DNA from: Datnioides undecimradiatus
Taxonomy: Eukaryota; Chordata; Actinopteri; Lobotiformes; Datnioididae
Length of the DNA stretch: 64,000 bases
Assembly: GCA_008933995.1 (NCBI GenBank)
Contig: WARS01000007.1
Coordinates: 7,250,923 to 7,314,922, forward strand
Direction of reading: 5' to 3'
Shown: one piece after another, positions 35,171 through 48,265 of the stretch
How positions within the stretch are numbered: position 1 is the stretch's first letter
How the letters are laid out: each line of letters opens with the position of its first letter
The notes under the pieces: generated by a model
The model's database searches: none
The model's input: only the letters and a program-made list of their open reading frames with translations
What the model was told of the DNA's origin: nothing
Translations under genes and position numbers: made by a program

Positions 35171-36124
35171 TGTTCTCCGAAAGTGATTTATGGGTCGCTG
35201 ATCTAAGAGGCTGCTGGACATGAAAGGAAGAGGCTTGTATCAAACATCAACAGCAATCTGAGGAGCACATATGAGGCAAGCAGAACATGATCATCATCAT
35301 CGTCATCATCTCCTTTTCTCTAATGAATTCGGAGGATGTTTTTTTAGCATCTTCGTCTTTGCTTTACGCTTGTTCTCTGTTGTTTATCAGCCAATTCTTC
35401 TCCATCTCACGCCTTCACATCCTCCTGTCTCGCCCATCCCTCCCTCTCTTCCCTAGTTCAATCATGTTGCAATAAAGACACTAATAAAGAAAAACAAAAA
35501 CAAGATGTGTCAAGAACTTCCCCAGTGTTTATGAGGTCAGCGCTCAAGTTGGAACTAAAAGAGGTGTTAGTGCTCTCAACCAGCAGATGTGCCTTTAATC
35601 TAAGCTACCCTGATGTGACTATTGCACACCCGATGTGAAATCCATTTCTGTATAAAAATACATGCTATTCATGAGGAACACATTATGTGCAAGTAAATGC
35701 TTTTGAAAATGAAACATGTCATGGTTGGAAATGTAATATACAGTACAGTACATAGAAAAAAATGTGTGCGCTAAACATTTAGTCCACTGTACATGTCTGT
35801 AAAACCAACTGAAAGTATGTAATGACCATGTGTGAACTATGGTTGTGCTGAGACAGAATGCGACTATATGAGGCTATTTGCAGTGCATTTTGCAATAGAG
35901 AGGTTGCAACAGTAACAGCTGAATTTAAAGAGTTTCGAAGAGTTTGAGATGTTTTTGCATTTTCAGTGTTGTATAGGTTTTTCTTACATATTTATTCTGA
36001 TCAGCATGAACAAATAAAGAATAGTAATTAAAAAGACTACCTACACTGTGTTAGCTCATGTGATAAATACACTGTAATGTTGATAATCAGGACTAATGAT
36101 AGCAGCTGTGTCAGTACTTTAGAG
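35171..36124. other. Gene-free stretch
   Basis: A CATCATCATCGTCATCATC microsatellite-like tract lies near 35291-35309, then a pyrimidine-rich stretch to 35458. Nothing else was recognised. Confidence 0.5.
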
Positions 36125-36506
36125 TGGTGTTTTTAGATAACATTAGCACACTAACATGCTCAGTTAAAGGGATGTAAGTTATGAGATTCAACATGTTAGC
36201 CGGCTTTGTTCGAGGTGTTTGCACGCTGTCATTGGCTAAGTACAAGTAAATGCAAAGAAAGTTGAGGCCAATGGGGAAATTTTAACGACAGTCCTTCCAA
36301 CATTTTGATGCCAGCAACCAAAAAAATTCACCCTCATGGTGGTGTGAGTGGAAAAGGCAAGGGATTTTAAAAGTCAGCTGGATGTTTCCACTGGAGAAGA
36401 TAAATGTCAAATTTCATGGCATTCCATCCAATATGTTTTCCTTTGGTCCAGAGTGAAATATATTTCAGTCTGGACCAAAGTCTTGGACCGACCAACAGAC
36501 TGATGT
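36125..36506 (-). repeat. Percomorph dispersed repeat, family A, copy 3, with internal foldback
   Basis: Minus-orientation blocks ATTAGCACACTAACATGCTC, CACCCTCATGGTGGTG, AATTTCATGGCATTCCATCC and TTCAGTCTGGACCAAAG follow the family order and end in ACCGACCAACAGACTGATGT. At 36442-36479 a short piece of the family appears in both orientations back to back. Confidence 0.75.
36442..36479. repeat. 38-nt near-perfect palindrome
   Basis: TTTGGTCCAGA and TCTGGACCAAA form perfect 11-bp arms. The 14-nt centre TGAAATATATTTCA is itself palindromic. Only the two G positions between them (36453 and 36468) fail to pair. Confidence 0.93.
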
Positions 36507-37916
36507 TACTGTGAATCAAACACTTTCTGCAAGCGGAAACAGGAGGGATCCTGCTCTTGAACTTTTGTATGGCTTTGAAAAGGAAACATCTGTAAAGGAA
36601 GTGTTAACTTTTAATTGACAATAACTTTCTGTAACAGTAATTGAAAAACTTCAGAAAACAGTGTATTGGTTTCTGGAGAAAGTGAGAATGTTGGAAATGG
36701 TGACCGTGGCATGGTTTTTGTTGTACAGATGGAAATTTGTGCTGCGGACCTAATGGCATCAACAGGAGCAGCTAAAAAACAGGTGTCTTTTTCCTAAGGT
36801 ATATTAAAACACACTTACAAAACAAGACTAAGTAATGAGTAATGATTGATAGAGAAGTCTTCATGTCTTGTTCTTCTTGAAAATGCATTTTGATAATTAC
36901 ACTGCTGACTGAGCTGCATGTTGCTTTTACCACTGGGTTGGATATGTGCACCTATCCAAATGCACCAGTGACTAACAATGTATGTTGTAAAAATGTACAT
37001 CTGGATTTTATCTACTTTTCAACTGCAATCAGAGCAACCAGTAGGGACTGCACCCAAGGTTGAGTTCCTCTTGCTCAGAGAAAAGTGATTTAATTTGATA
37101 AGGGAAATTGCGTTTATGTAAAGACTCGTGACCATGAGTGACATGAAGATTTTATGACTTGTTGAGAAGAATTGTTGTTCTGGAAGAGCGGAGGAGTGTG
37201 AAGAGGTTGAAGGACTGGAAATGAAGAGGTGAAAAAAAAAGTATGAGGAGGTGTGAGCCTCCTCTGGTGTCAGCAGAGAAAGTGTTTTATTCATACGGTC
37301 TCATACTGCCAGACCAAGTGTGGAATAATGGGTCATTCCCATACTACATGCATTCTGAGGTGGGCTCACAGATCATCACTTCCACATGGATGGACACAAT
37401 GAATAAGCCAGGCCAAGATATAGGTGGTGTTGGTGTTAGGGGGTGCAGTGGAAGGAGGATGGTGGTTGAAGAAAAGACAGTGGTTGGGCAAGTAATTTAA
37501 CATGGATGTTCTATCCTCATGGATTTACAAGGCACCCAAAAATGTGGCTCAAACGTTTCAGTGCCTTACAAAATTACTGGTTTATTTAACAGCTCAGTCT
37601 TCAACAAAATACACCTATACTTCTGTCCTAAGCTGTGCACATAAAATCTGCTAAAAAAAAAAAAAAAAGGTTTCCTTTCTGATGCACAACTCGTGTTTTT
37701 CATAATGATCCAGCCAAAAAGTGAAATTAACTTCAATTTAAAAAAACCCCAACAAAAACAATCTTGGACAGGACAGAAAAAACAAATATTGGACCTCATT
37801 TTCAATCTCCATTTAGGTCATGTAGCAAGCAAAGTCTGTCCTCCTGAGTGGAATTGAACCTCCTGTCACAAGGTGTCATCCTCTGTGTATCATAAATATC
37901 GTTACTAAATTACATT
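36507..37916. other. Gene-free stretch
   Basis: Frames at 37019-37500 are short and not protein-like. A 16-nt A-run lies near 37653-37668. No repeat was recognised. Confidence 0.5.
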
Positions 37917-37998
37917 ATACAATAATTGTTGAGATACTTCAGTATTAACAGAAAAGGCTTGGATCAACCAACAGACCAACACTGCCATCTCTAGAGCC
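37917..37998 (-). repeat. Percomorph dispersed repeat, family A, copy 4 (fragment)
   Basis: ATTGTTGAGATACTTCAGTA, then TTGGATCAACCAACAGACC and ACTGCCATCTCTAGAGCC, match the terminal segment of family A in minus orientation. Confidence 0.7.
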
Positions 37999-40900
37999 AG
38001 GGCGCTGGCATGTCTAAAAACTAAATATACTCCAATTGCAGCTTATGAAAATGAACTGGAGGATCTTATTATACAGTAAAATTCAAGAAAGCACAGTAAA
38101 CCTGTTGCTTAAGATTGCGGAGCACAGAGTTAATCTTCCTTCCTAAAGGACTGAGCTCTGTAGTGCAGTGAGACAAGGAGGACGAGAGCAGGAGAGAGAG
38201 AATTGCTCACGCTGAGAGTGACCCGGCAATTTCTCTCCATCCATGGTTACGCATCAACAGTGTACTTCACAACCATAATGCACTGCAGGTCTGGACACAC
38301 ACACACACCTCTCTGGGTGATGATGCTATACTTCTTCAACGAGTCATGCACACGACATCCCGAATGTGCCTTCTGGAGAACGACACGACACAAAACACAC
38401 ACACACGCACACACTGATCACGTGGCCTCTCACATTTCAAACTCGCCATCAGACACCCTGTCACCCTCTATGCTGTATGTCCTGCTGAGGCCTCTGTCAG
38501 CCGTGACTGACAGGATGACAGGGGGACGCTGTTATGAGTCATGCCTGGGCTGGTGGCCTCACAGCTGGGTACCTCCAGCACCACACCTGGGTACCCCGGC
38601 TGCCAGCCACGCCAGCCAATCCCGGCACTGATGAGTGAGACAGAGAGACGAGCATCACTCATATAGAGTGGCTGAGATTCAAAAGAGATTATTCAAGATG
38701 GTGGGAGGGACGTTGAATATGGATGTGTGACAGACAGTCGGACTTAAGTAGCTCGTATGGTGAACCCTGCCGTAATAAGGGATGATCAGCAGGCGAGGCG
38801 CGTACAGCAAGAAACCAAAGACAGAAAAAGGACACAAATGAAAAGTTTGTTTGAGGAGGGAATTCGGTCTGAAGCCGTGGAGCTTTTTGGTGCAGATTGT
38901 AGGATTAAAGGAATGTTCAGTAAATCTAGTTTGTAAGCCTTAGAGATTGGTAGATGCAGACGGCTTGACTCAGTGTTCAGCAGTTCAAAAGTGACCAGTA
39001 ATGGGTGTTTACATTACATTCAGAGTTGACTTTTCACACCTGTCACGAAGATGCACAGGGAAAGGAGTTTCAGATGTGGGGAAAACTCTCTCTGAAGGCT
39101 TTTTGTTGTTTGCAGGAGCTTATTCAAAGAAAACGTTACCTAAACCAGATCTGGTTTTAGTTCCTCCAAAAAAGTACCTGTCCCTAAAGCAGGACTTTCA
39201 TTTGGATGCACACTCATTCATGAATACTTTGCATATTGCGTGTGCATCCCTAATAGATGTAAATGTATCTGTACGCTATCATTCTTTTTCAACAAATGTA
39301 CCTCATTTAGTCTGTAATTTCAGCCTCTTCAGTTTGATCTGAACTAAGGGTCTGGAACAGAGTCGTAAACCCACAACTAGCCTATCTAAATTAGAACCAA
39401 CATCATGCAACTATGCTACCCTGTCTCTGTTAGTTTCTGTCTAACATTTCAAAAAGCTCCAGATAGACAGACACGGTCAGAACAAGCTTCACCTCCAATT
39501 TCTTGGATACCAGTGTGATGAGTCTAATCTAATATATGATTGGTTGCCTGGAAAGGAGCTGAAAGTTCCCACTCAGTGTAACCCCACTGATGACCAGAAT
39601 GACCCAATGATGCACATGTGTTTTCATTTTCCCCAATTGAGCAGATGACCTGCACAAATGGCACAAACAGTACAACAACAAAGAAAAAAGAAAAAAAAGA
39701 AACCCAAACAAATCAGACATCACCAGATGTAGCACTAAACCCTCTTAACGGATCATAACCTTATAGGACACAAATAAGAGTAAACAACTTTAACAGGGTA
39801 ACTATTTTTATCATTTGACTTCATAGATTCACAGATGTTTGATGTATGTCCCATCTCTAACGCCTATTCGAACATCAGACTTTCACATAAAACGTAAGTG
39901 TAAATAACAACTCAATTGCCTTGATTATAACACATTTTGAGTCGCTGATTCATGCCCTATTGTTACAGTAGGGGAACACTTGCACAAGCTGAGCCCAGGA
40001 AAAAAATAATAAAATGTTGTAAATGTAAAATGTGTAATGTGAGTTTGAACAAATCTTGGTCTGTCGATCTGGGTATTTCAGATATTTCTCCCTGCCATAT
40101 GCAAAACTGATCTTCTGACCACAATGACATCAAACATTTCCAGTTCTTGTTCAGTGGACCTTTTTTTTTTTTTTTTTTTAATAAAAAACTCGAACAAAAT
40201 TCTGCTAATTACATAAAAGTCCATTGCATTTCCAACAGCTGCTTCTCATAAAAGCCTCCTGCTGGCTCGTTGGTGGAAAGCCTTTAATGGGAGCAGCGTG
40301 TGAAGTTCCTGCCACCTCTGCATGACTTCTTTTCAAGCCAAGCTTTATATATAACTGTTATTAATCCATTTTGCCTGATTTCCCTTTTCACAAGTTGTCA
40401 GGTAGAGTGAAGAGACAAAAATGAATGCACTCAATTGACTTGTAGTTCTTAATAGTAGTAATAATAGTTCAGTGCCTTGTGAGCGAAGTTTTGGTCAAGT
40501 AATCAGTGGATGAAAACGAGCAAAGGAGATGAACAGACCAATCAGAGGCAACTGCCAGCTGACCATCCAGTCCTTTGGTATACACACACAAACGATATAT
40601 CACCATCAGCCAAGAAACTCACGGCTGTGAGCTCATTAATTTTCGATGAGCAGAGACATGCTGGCAAATGTGGAACACGGTCACCTTGTTTACTTGTTTA
40701 CCGAGAAGAAAAGTTGGCTCCGCTGTAAGTTTTGGGTGACTTCGCCCATCACCAGCTAATCACAGAGCAGCTGAACGTACAGTGAGAGACGAGCCCTGAC
40801 CCTCCGACAGACACCCGGCCAAGCACCCGGGCCTCAGATGCTGCTAATCTAATCACCTCGTCCACATGGCAGCTCACCTCCGCTCACCTCACACACACAC

Positions 40901-41027
40901 ATACAGAGACACACACACAAACAGCAGAACTTGTTGTGCCCCAGCTGGGAGTGGAGCCACCCAGACACCCAGACACAGCTCACTGGAGCAGGGACCAAAC
41001 TAGCACCTGCTGCCTGGCTGGGAGAAC

Positions 41028-41030
<3 letters not shown>
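37999..41030. other. Gene-free stretch, 3 kb
   Basis: Short CA tracts lie near 38297-38307 and 38396-38415, and a 19-T run at 40161-40179. Frames of 142 codons (38203) and 113 codons (39001) show no domain. No gene was recognised. Confidence 0.5.

Positions 41031-41074
<44 letters not shown>
41031..41074 (+). repeat. (AC)22 microsatellite
   Basis: Twenty-two uninterrupted AC units; shorter CA tracts precede it at 40891-40920. Confidence 0.96.
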
Positions 41075-41076
<2 letters not shown>

Positions 41077-44000
41077 TTAACTGTTTTGTCTTCCAGGCTT
41101 TGTTTGAAAGTGAATTTCATGCCCTCCCTTAAGTAATGACCTTCAATCGTTTATTTGTTCCCTTCATATCTCCTTACCCTTCATCCCCCCTGTCCTTCAT
41201 CCCTCCTGTGTTTGCCTCCTTCCTCTTCCACTTGTCCGTCATTTCCCGTCTGTTTTTGTTCACTTGTCCTTCTGCTCTTCTATTAAATTTTTACTGCTGA
41301 AACCTAAGCATAGTTATTGCTCTTATTCCCCCATTCAGGAAGTATCTATTATACAGTGAGATTTAATACAATTATATGCTCCCACAGTTGGAGGGCCATG
41401 CAACATTATTCAATCAGCCTTGAACAAATGGGAATTTTTGTTTTTGAAATTTGTATCAACTGTAAGCCACTTTGGATACCCCAACCCCAAAAGAGCATTA
41501 ATGACATCCAATTTCTCCCTTGTTCTCCGGATCTACATAGGTGAGGGTGGTGTGGATGGAGGCCAACAACCCTCTATTTTACAGCTCTGAACCTCACTTC
41601 AGCTCCATACTTGCTGAGCCATGCCCACTTCCGAGTGGTCCAATTAAATGTGAAGGATTTTATTAAAAGACGCTTTCACTGGTCTTTCACTGTGACTGTA
41701 CTACCTCAGTCCTAGTTGTTTAGCTACAACTGTGGTTACGAGTCCTAATGATGAGTGCATTTTCATAATACAGGTTCGTTCAAAATGACCACTGGGGGCG
41801 GCAAACGTGTTTTGACTGAGTACGTAGAGAAATGCAACAGTGGAACAACAGCTGTGACAGTGCAGCCAAACAAAGCATTGGTTGATGGGAATTCACATTT
41901 TTTAATGAAGTGCTAAAAAAAACCCCACCGCCTGCGGGTCTGACATGATAACAATGAAGTCATTAAAGAGCATTAGCATGGATCTGTTCTTTAAGAACCT
42001 GTTGTGTCATTATTCAGAAGTCAGTATTCAGACTTGGCAGGAAAGGTGGACCACTATATAAAAATGTAATAACAGCATGCAAATACATTGAAAGACTATT
42101 TCTAAAAAACTGCCAACCATACCCAGTATCACAAAATAGGGTCTCATTTTCTTGTGCCAATTCGGAACAATGTCATCCATTCATGCAATTAAGATGATAC
42201 ACACACATACACAGGCATGAAGAAATGCATTCTGCTCTCTCTGCCTTGTTGGACTCATGCTTTGTGTTTGAGTCAGAGTGCAGCTGTGGCACCTGCGCCA
42301 CCAAATCCCTTTCATTATTCTCCAACTGAGGAGAGGGCTACTCACCAAAAGAATATAAAAAATATTAGAAATGACTGACAAATGGGTCAAGTATTACTAC
42401 GCTGGCAAATGCAAACAAATACATATTTTAATGCGTTTTACTAGGTTTGATAGTGGTCTTCTGACAAAGCTGGTTCTAAATAACCTGCTTAGTAGCCAAA
42501 GATGTCATGGCTGTAACTCAGGGATTTGAACTGGAGATTGAGCTGGAACCACAGACCACAGTGGCGACACATCTGCTGCCCTTTCTCTGTAGCTCATTGC
42601 AGGCCTGAAGATTTTCCAGCCACTGTGATAGTCACAGTCAGTGGTCCAAGGAAAAGGCGAGGTCCTGCTGAGCATGCTCATGGCACGCAGCTTCTCTGAG
42701 TATCATGCAATGACACGCACACCACTGCACATGGCTGTTAAAATCTCTAAAATACATGGAAAACATCAGCACAGCCCGTTAAATACCATTACAGAGTGTA
42801 ACACAGTGTCCTATTAAAAGGCACAGTAAGTTGACAGTGGAACATTAAGAAGAAGAGCGCTACTTGTTAAAAGGAAGAAACAATGGAATAAAAAAAGACT
42901 ACTCTGCACAACAGGATTCTACTAGAAATCATGACAGCGTTACAACAACGACTACAAGTCAATTAAGCAGACCTCACGTGTTGATAAAGTGCTCCACAGT
43001 AGTCATTTGACCCATTAGAAGGAGAAAGGTAGACGGCTCTCACACAGCCAGCTCGCCACATCAGTGTGGACCGAAGATCACTGATCATACTCACACAGAG
43101 ACAGAACTGGCAGTTTAATTAGAAACCACCTGTAATTCTCAGCAGCTACTGTATCAGGATCTCACTGTAGAATATCCTGCTGCTCGTATTCTAATAATAG
43201 AAGTAATAATATAAATCTCAAGGTCCAGTACAGACATGACCACATGTCCAAATCCAGGCCTATCACTAAATAATTTTAACTATAGCATGAGCAGAGGTGA
43301 ATATTACAAATGTTAAGTTGTCAACTAGTGCTGCACATGCCATGTTCATGTTATTATATTCTGACTGGAGGGATTTTCTCAATACAGTGACCTGTCCAAC
43401 TAATATTGAAGTCCAAAACCACCCCCCCAAACCCCAAAACAAACAAACAGGTACCTCACATGACAAAACTCTGCTCTTCAAAGATATTATTAACCAATGC
43501 TTGGGAACATGATGTTCTTTTGTCAGTTCACCATATTTCTTTTTTACTCTTACAGGACCAAATTTGCAATTGCACAAAATCTTGAGGCATGCAAAAGCTA
43601 GAATGCTTGCAAGCTGTAAATGTGTTAACATTGTATTCATGTTCTTGTACACGAAGGATGATGACATGAACATTAAGCTGACAGTGAGTGCATCTGTCTT
43701 GATAACCTAGCTGGAAATTTCGTGGTCTAGCTGTGAGACACAGTAACTTGCAAATAAGTTAATTTCCAGTTATAACTAATAAGACTTCTTGCTGCAAATC
43801 ATAGTTTGACATTTCTTTGGTTAAAATTATGGTTTTCTTGACTCCAGAAAATGGAGAAACATAAGAATAAATCTTCAAAGATATAAGAAGTGACAGACTG
43901 CACACTATAATTTTGTATTTTAATAGAGGAGGGCAAATTCAAATCATCAAACATAAAAATGCAATTCATCTGATATCAGTCATTTGAAACCAAATCAAAA

Positions 44001-44598
44001 GTCCATTTTGGGGTTGGATTTTTTTTTTTTTTTGTTATTTTGTAAAATAAAATTTGTAAACAGGCCAATTAAATCAATGTGTGCAGTGTGACACCATATT
44101 TTAAACGAAACAAAATTGTAAATGAAAACCCAGACATCACCACAAGTGAGTTGTAGAAGGAGTTGCATAATTATGTAAAAGAGAGATTCTTTGTTCATAT
44201 ATTCTTACCTTTCTGTTTGCTGTGTGTGTTTTACATCCATATCAGAAGCCAAAACTGACAACAAGAACTACAGATTAGATGAACAGGAGTCAAAAGGAGG
44301 TAGAAAACATGACTTAGGAACGAGGGAAATGAGGAAATCACATGGCAATTAAAAATCCTAAACCTGTAACTACGTTGGTGGCAAGCTAGGCTAACTAGCT
44401 TGGAATTCAATATGGGTCACAGTGTGAAGGGACAGGTTATGATTGCTAAAGGTTAGCTTGCGTAATGTGCACCAGTTGAAACAAAATGTGCATAAAGGTT
44501 CATAGTTTATGCAACATATGAGTCAGTATACATCATAGGAGACAGCATCACTTCTCCAAGTGATGTCGTCTCTCAGACAATCGATGCCATAGGAACAA
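41075..44598. other. Gene-free stretch, 3.5 kb
   Basis: A pyrimidine-rich stretch lies at about 41155-41285 and a 15-T run at 44019-44033. A 135-codon minus frame at 43266-43673 has no recognisable domain. Nothing else was recognised. Confidence 0.5.
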
Positions 44599-44735
44599 GG
44601 TTGGGAGTAACCTAATCCAAGTATTACAATAAAGTAAGATAACTTGATTACATTTTCTGCACTCTGTAACTGTAACTTTCCTTTGTGTTCTAATTACATA
44701 ACACTGTTTCATGTATTCTGTTATCCAGGTCTGAA
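44599..44735 (+). repeat. GGGAGTAAC-type fish repeat fragment, second copy
   Basis: AGGTTGGGAGTAACCTAATC, AACTTGATTACATTTTCTG and TGTAACTGTAACTTTCC repeat the pattern of the copy at 11805-11901, in the opposite orientation. Confidence 0.55.
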
Positions 44736-45404
44736 TAAGAGATGCCCACTCAGAATCTTTCATCCTCACTCAAGAAATCTACGTGCAATGGTTGTAACAT
44801 TATTATGATTCATATGGTCTTAGACAGGAGAACTAAAGTTTTATTAGCTGAAAAAGACTGAAAACAAGCAAAAGAACAGAGACAAGCTCACAAGTATGTT
44901 CAACTCACTGTAACTGACACAAGGTTACAATGACAGAATAAATGATCTCTGATACCCAGAGTAATGTTGTTCTGTAATAAATTAAATGACTATGATCTGC
45001 ATAAAACTTGTTATGTTGAATCTTGAAATCATGCTCCCAACCCTTCAAAAAATGATGCATAGTGCTCCTCACTGGGTGTGTAAATATGGAATTTTCTCAT
45101 ACATCTTGGCTGCAACTCTTATATATTGTGATCATTTGTCATGACTGTGCGCCTTTTGGCTGTTTTTCTTTGCATTAAACAATTTATATATACCATATTC
45201 AATAACGCAATCGACTGTTAGAAGCAGTTGGGACCAGGCAGGCCATTATGTTATATGCCATTGCCTCTATGTTGGACAAAGGGTCATGCAGGTTCAAAAG
45301 AGTTAATAGGGAATATGGCTTTTGATGAGGCATTACTGCCAGTTAGATGCATTGCAAAAGAACCAGCTGTTATTGAACTATAGAGCTAATGGAACCTTAA
45401 GGGG

Positions 45405-45500
45405 CTGCTATTGATCAGTGAGCTGCCACTCTTTTAGACTAATGTGATCAATAATTTAGCCATGGCCTGGAAAAAAAAAATCATAATAGTGCCAGTGGCA
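45405..45500. promoter_or_regulatory. Candidate conserved non-coding element
   Basis: GCTATTGATCAGTGAGCTGC, AGACTAATGTGATCAATAAT and AGCCATGGCCTGG sit together in a short repeat-free block with two TGATCA/TGATCAAT cores. This is inference from texture. Confidence 0.28.
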
Positions 45501-45635
45501 TGGCACGTACTCCTCTGACTCCTTTTGTGAGAAATATGAGATGTACACCTCCCTACAAAACATTTCCATTTGTGAGACTGCAGTGAAAGCTGCATGCTAG
45601 GTAGATGCTATTAATACTACGTATTCATGGCAGAT

Positions 45636-45654
45636 AGAGAGAGAGAGAGAGAGA
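45636..45654 (+). repeat. (AG)n microsatellite
   Basis: Nine to ten AG units at the start of a purine-rich stretch that extends to about 45830. Confidence 0.9.
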
Positions 45655-46307
45655 CTGGGCACTTTTCTATGAAAGGCAGACTCTTCGTCTCAGGGAGGAA
45701 GCAGCAAGCCGATTCTGCATGGTAAAATGGTTTTGATAATGGGATAGGGGGAATACAGCTGAACTTTGGAGAGGGAAGGGAAAAAGGGAATACGAGTAGA
45801 GAATGGAGGGCGGACAAAGAGCTGGGGTGTGAATCAGTCAGACAAAAAAATAAAGCTGTTAAAAGCCGTTCCATTTGGTGACAAAAGGGAGAGAAAGTAC
45901 AAGGACTGGAGAAACTTGAACCTTTGAAGGTTTCCATGATTGCAAAGCTGTGTGAATTCTTTATTGCACAGGACATTAGATAGCTCTGTTTTACCCTTGA
46001 TACTTAATCTTCTACAATGCAACATTTTGTTACATTTAGTTAGCATTTGGTTGCTTTTTCTTTAGTTTAGGAGGGAGGTCTGGACATGAATGTCAAAGCA
46101 TTAAGTAACCAGTCAAGTCGTTTGATTAAGACTGTACTCTGGCACCACATTAACAGAAAGGTTCCAGCTTTAGCCTAATTGGTTTTAGGAGTGCAGACAT
46201 TCTTGTAGCATTGCACTCCAGCTTTGGTTGGGGGATCATTCATGTTTTGATCAGCAACACCATGCTTCCCTTTCTTTTTAGTTTATATAGAGATTCACAG
46301 CTGTAAT

Positions 46308-46469
46308 TCTGCTACTGCTGCTCTCTCCAAAGGTGTCCTCCAGGGCTCTATACTGGTTCCACTTCTGTTTTTATTCCACTCCTTTGGCATTTCCTACTGT
46401 GACACTGACAACAGCTCTGTATCTCTTGGCCATAATATGAACTTTTTTGTCAGTATTGGTCTTTTATAG
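46308..46469 (+). pseudogene. Decayed LINE reverse-transcriptase fragment
   Basis: Codons in the frame starting at 46329 read KGVLQGSILVPLLF and, 8 codons on, SYCDTDNSSVSL, then stop at 46467. This matches two conserved reverse-transcriptase blocks of L2/CR1/Rex-like LINEs: the G-V-P-Q-G-S-x-L-G-P block and the YADD catalytic block. Here YADD has become YCDT, so the catalytic aspartates are lost, and the 25-30 residues normally between the blocks are mostly deleted. No endonuclease domain or tail is attached. It is an old, dead fragment. It was seen by reading the frame, as no ATG opens it. Confidence 0.7.
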
Positions 46470-46626
46470 TCATGTTTGCCTTGAACTGTGATCCAATTTG
46501 AGTTGGAATCAGGCGTTTGTGGCCAGGGCCAAAACTAAAATTAAGGACACTGTTGTTGGTCATGTTGTTGGTATTTTTCTGTGAACTTTGGTGTTTCAAC
46601 AACCTATGGTGACATTACATTCTACA

Positions 46627-46667
46627 AACATACATCTATTTAAACATACATCTATTTAAACATACAT
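46627..46667 (+). repeat. 16-bp tandem repeat, about 2.5 copies
   Basis: ACATACATCTATTTAA repeats head-to-tail without mismatch and breaks off in a partial third unit. Confidence 0.9.
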
Positions 46668-47812
46668 GTGGTGGGTTTTTTAAAAGCTAATTGTGCACGA
46701 CTATACAAAACACAAACAATGGATTCAGAACTTGAAACAGCATTTAGGCGATAATGTTGGAAAATTAGAATAAAATTTTACAAAGAGAATGAGTGAAGAG
46801 CGAATTGAATAATGTTTTAAATATAACATAAAGATCAAAATAATTTTAAAAAATGAAAAAACTTTTTAAATCCTGGTTTAGAGACACATGGGCTCATGTC
46901 CTCAGTACTTATTAAATCTTAAATATTGGCCTTCTTTGGCACGTAATATGTCTGACATTCACATTTAAATGTGACCTGTGACCAGTGTTTAAATGCATAT
47001 TTAACTACCATGGAGTTATATTATGGTTATGGTGTGGTTTTATATCAAATGACAAAGTGGCAGACAGTACTTTAAGAACATGTGGCTCTCATTGTGCACC
47101 TTCACATTCACTGAGGGGCTGGGCAAGAGATGTATTACGTCACATGTCTCAGCTTGTTCTTTTACCTCTGGCTATGAGGAGATTAGATTAGGATCATATC
47201 CTATCATGGATAAAAATAATAGTCACATTCATCCTGCCCTGTTTTTCCTGTTAACTGTGACATGACTGAGGGATAATACAGCATAAATCATCATCAATCA
47301 GACTGCCCATTTGTCTGCATGTGTCTTGTTTTTCTGTCACATTCTCTGACAGTTTCCTCACTTCACTGTCACTAGAGATCAAACAGTGTAAGTCTTGCTC
47401 TGCGTTTCTTTCCTCTAGTTTCATTTAATTGGATTTATTTGAAAGTTTCATGACTAACGCACAGAATTATATCAGTTGCAGTTCTCGTGAGGCAAAGATG
47501 GCAAGACATGGAAGGGGAAAAAACCTTCAATATTAAGAGTAATGGAATAAAAAAAGCTGTCTGGTTGTCCTTTTGACTGTCCAGCTGGTCCATGAGAGTC
47601 AGCCACTGCCACTGCCAGCTACGCCACCCGGTGACACAGATTCTACTCACCTAGTCATTATCTGGGCTGATATGCCCGGGGCGAGGATGACTCGTCTGTC
47701 TTCCTCTTGTTGCTCTTATTTCTCTCCCTTTCCTACCTCCTACTCTCCTTATCTATCTTTTCTTTGTAGGCCAAGCCAGGTATTATATTTTTCCCTCTCC
47801 TAGATAGTTGTA

Positions 47813-47858
47813 CAGATATAAAGATATAAGATATAAAATATAAAGATATAAGATATAA
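47813..47858 (+). repeat. AGATATA-type short tandem repeat
   Basis: Imperfect 7-10-nt units (AGATATAA, AGATATAAA, AATATAA) over about 45 bp. Confidence 0.85.
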
Positions 47859-47964
47859 CAGAGACAAAATACACAAGGACAGAAAAAGAAAAACACAATA
47901 AATAAAACAAAGTATTGTCCTAATAATTATAATATCATTATGCAGAGAATTAGCTTAGGAGTGA

Positions 47965-48265
47965 CTGGTAAATAGACCATTTTTGGTTCACGCCCTCATA
48001 GTGCTTTTTTTGGGCCGGCAGCTGTTTTCAAGGTAAAAGCTCTCATGAACCGACCGTATCTGCTAGGCACTAAACAGAAACCAAAGAGATAAACAGCCAG
48101 ATGTTTCCCGCAGGAGTCAGTGGAGCTAAAAGTGACTGAATATTGGACTTAATTTGCCAGGTGGACAAAAAAGTTGGACACATCAACTTGCGATGATATG
48201 TCAGTGTTGTGTTGTCAGCTTGTTTCTGCTGCTTTAAGTCTTTGCTTTTAAGTCTCAAGTCAGTT
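47965..48265. repeat. Probable dispersed fish repeat, family D
   Basis: GTGCTTTTTTTGGGCCGGCA, GCTCTCATGAACCGACCGTA, CAGTGGAGCTAAAAGTGACT and TATTGGACTTAATTTGCC resemble a repeat I have met in other perch-like fish sequence. Only one copy is present here, so the call rests on memory alone. Confidence 0.4.

Noticed and set aside
37845-37895. tRNA-like T-loop (GGTTCAATTCC on the minus strand)
   Set aside because: The T stem pairs only partly, and no anticodon arm, D arm or A box could be placed.
38203-38631. 142-codon plus-strand frame
   Set aside because: Interrupted by CA-repeat-derived HTHTH and no recognisable domain.
39125-39210. Phrase TCCTCCAAAAAAGTACCTG that recalls a fish repeat
   Set aside because: The context could not be aligned to any repeat I know, and it is inside a frame without domain.
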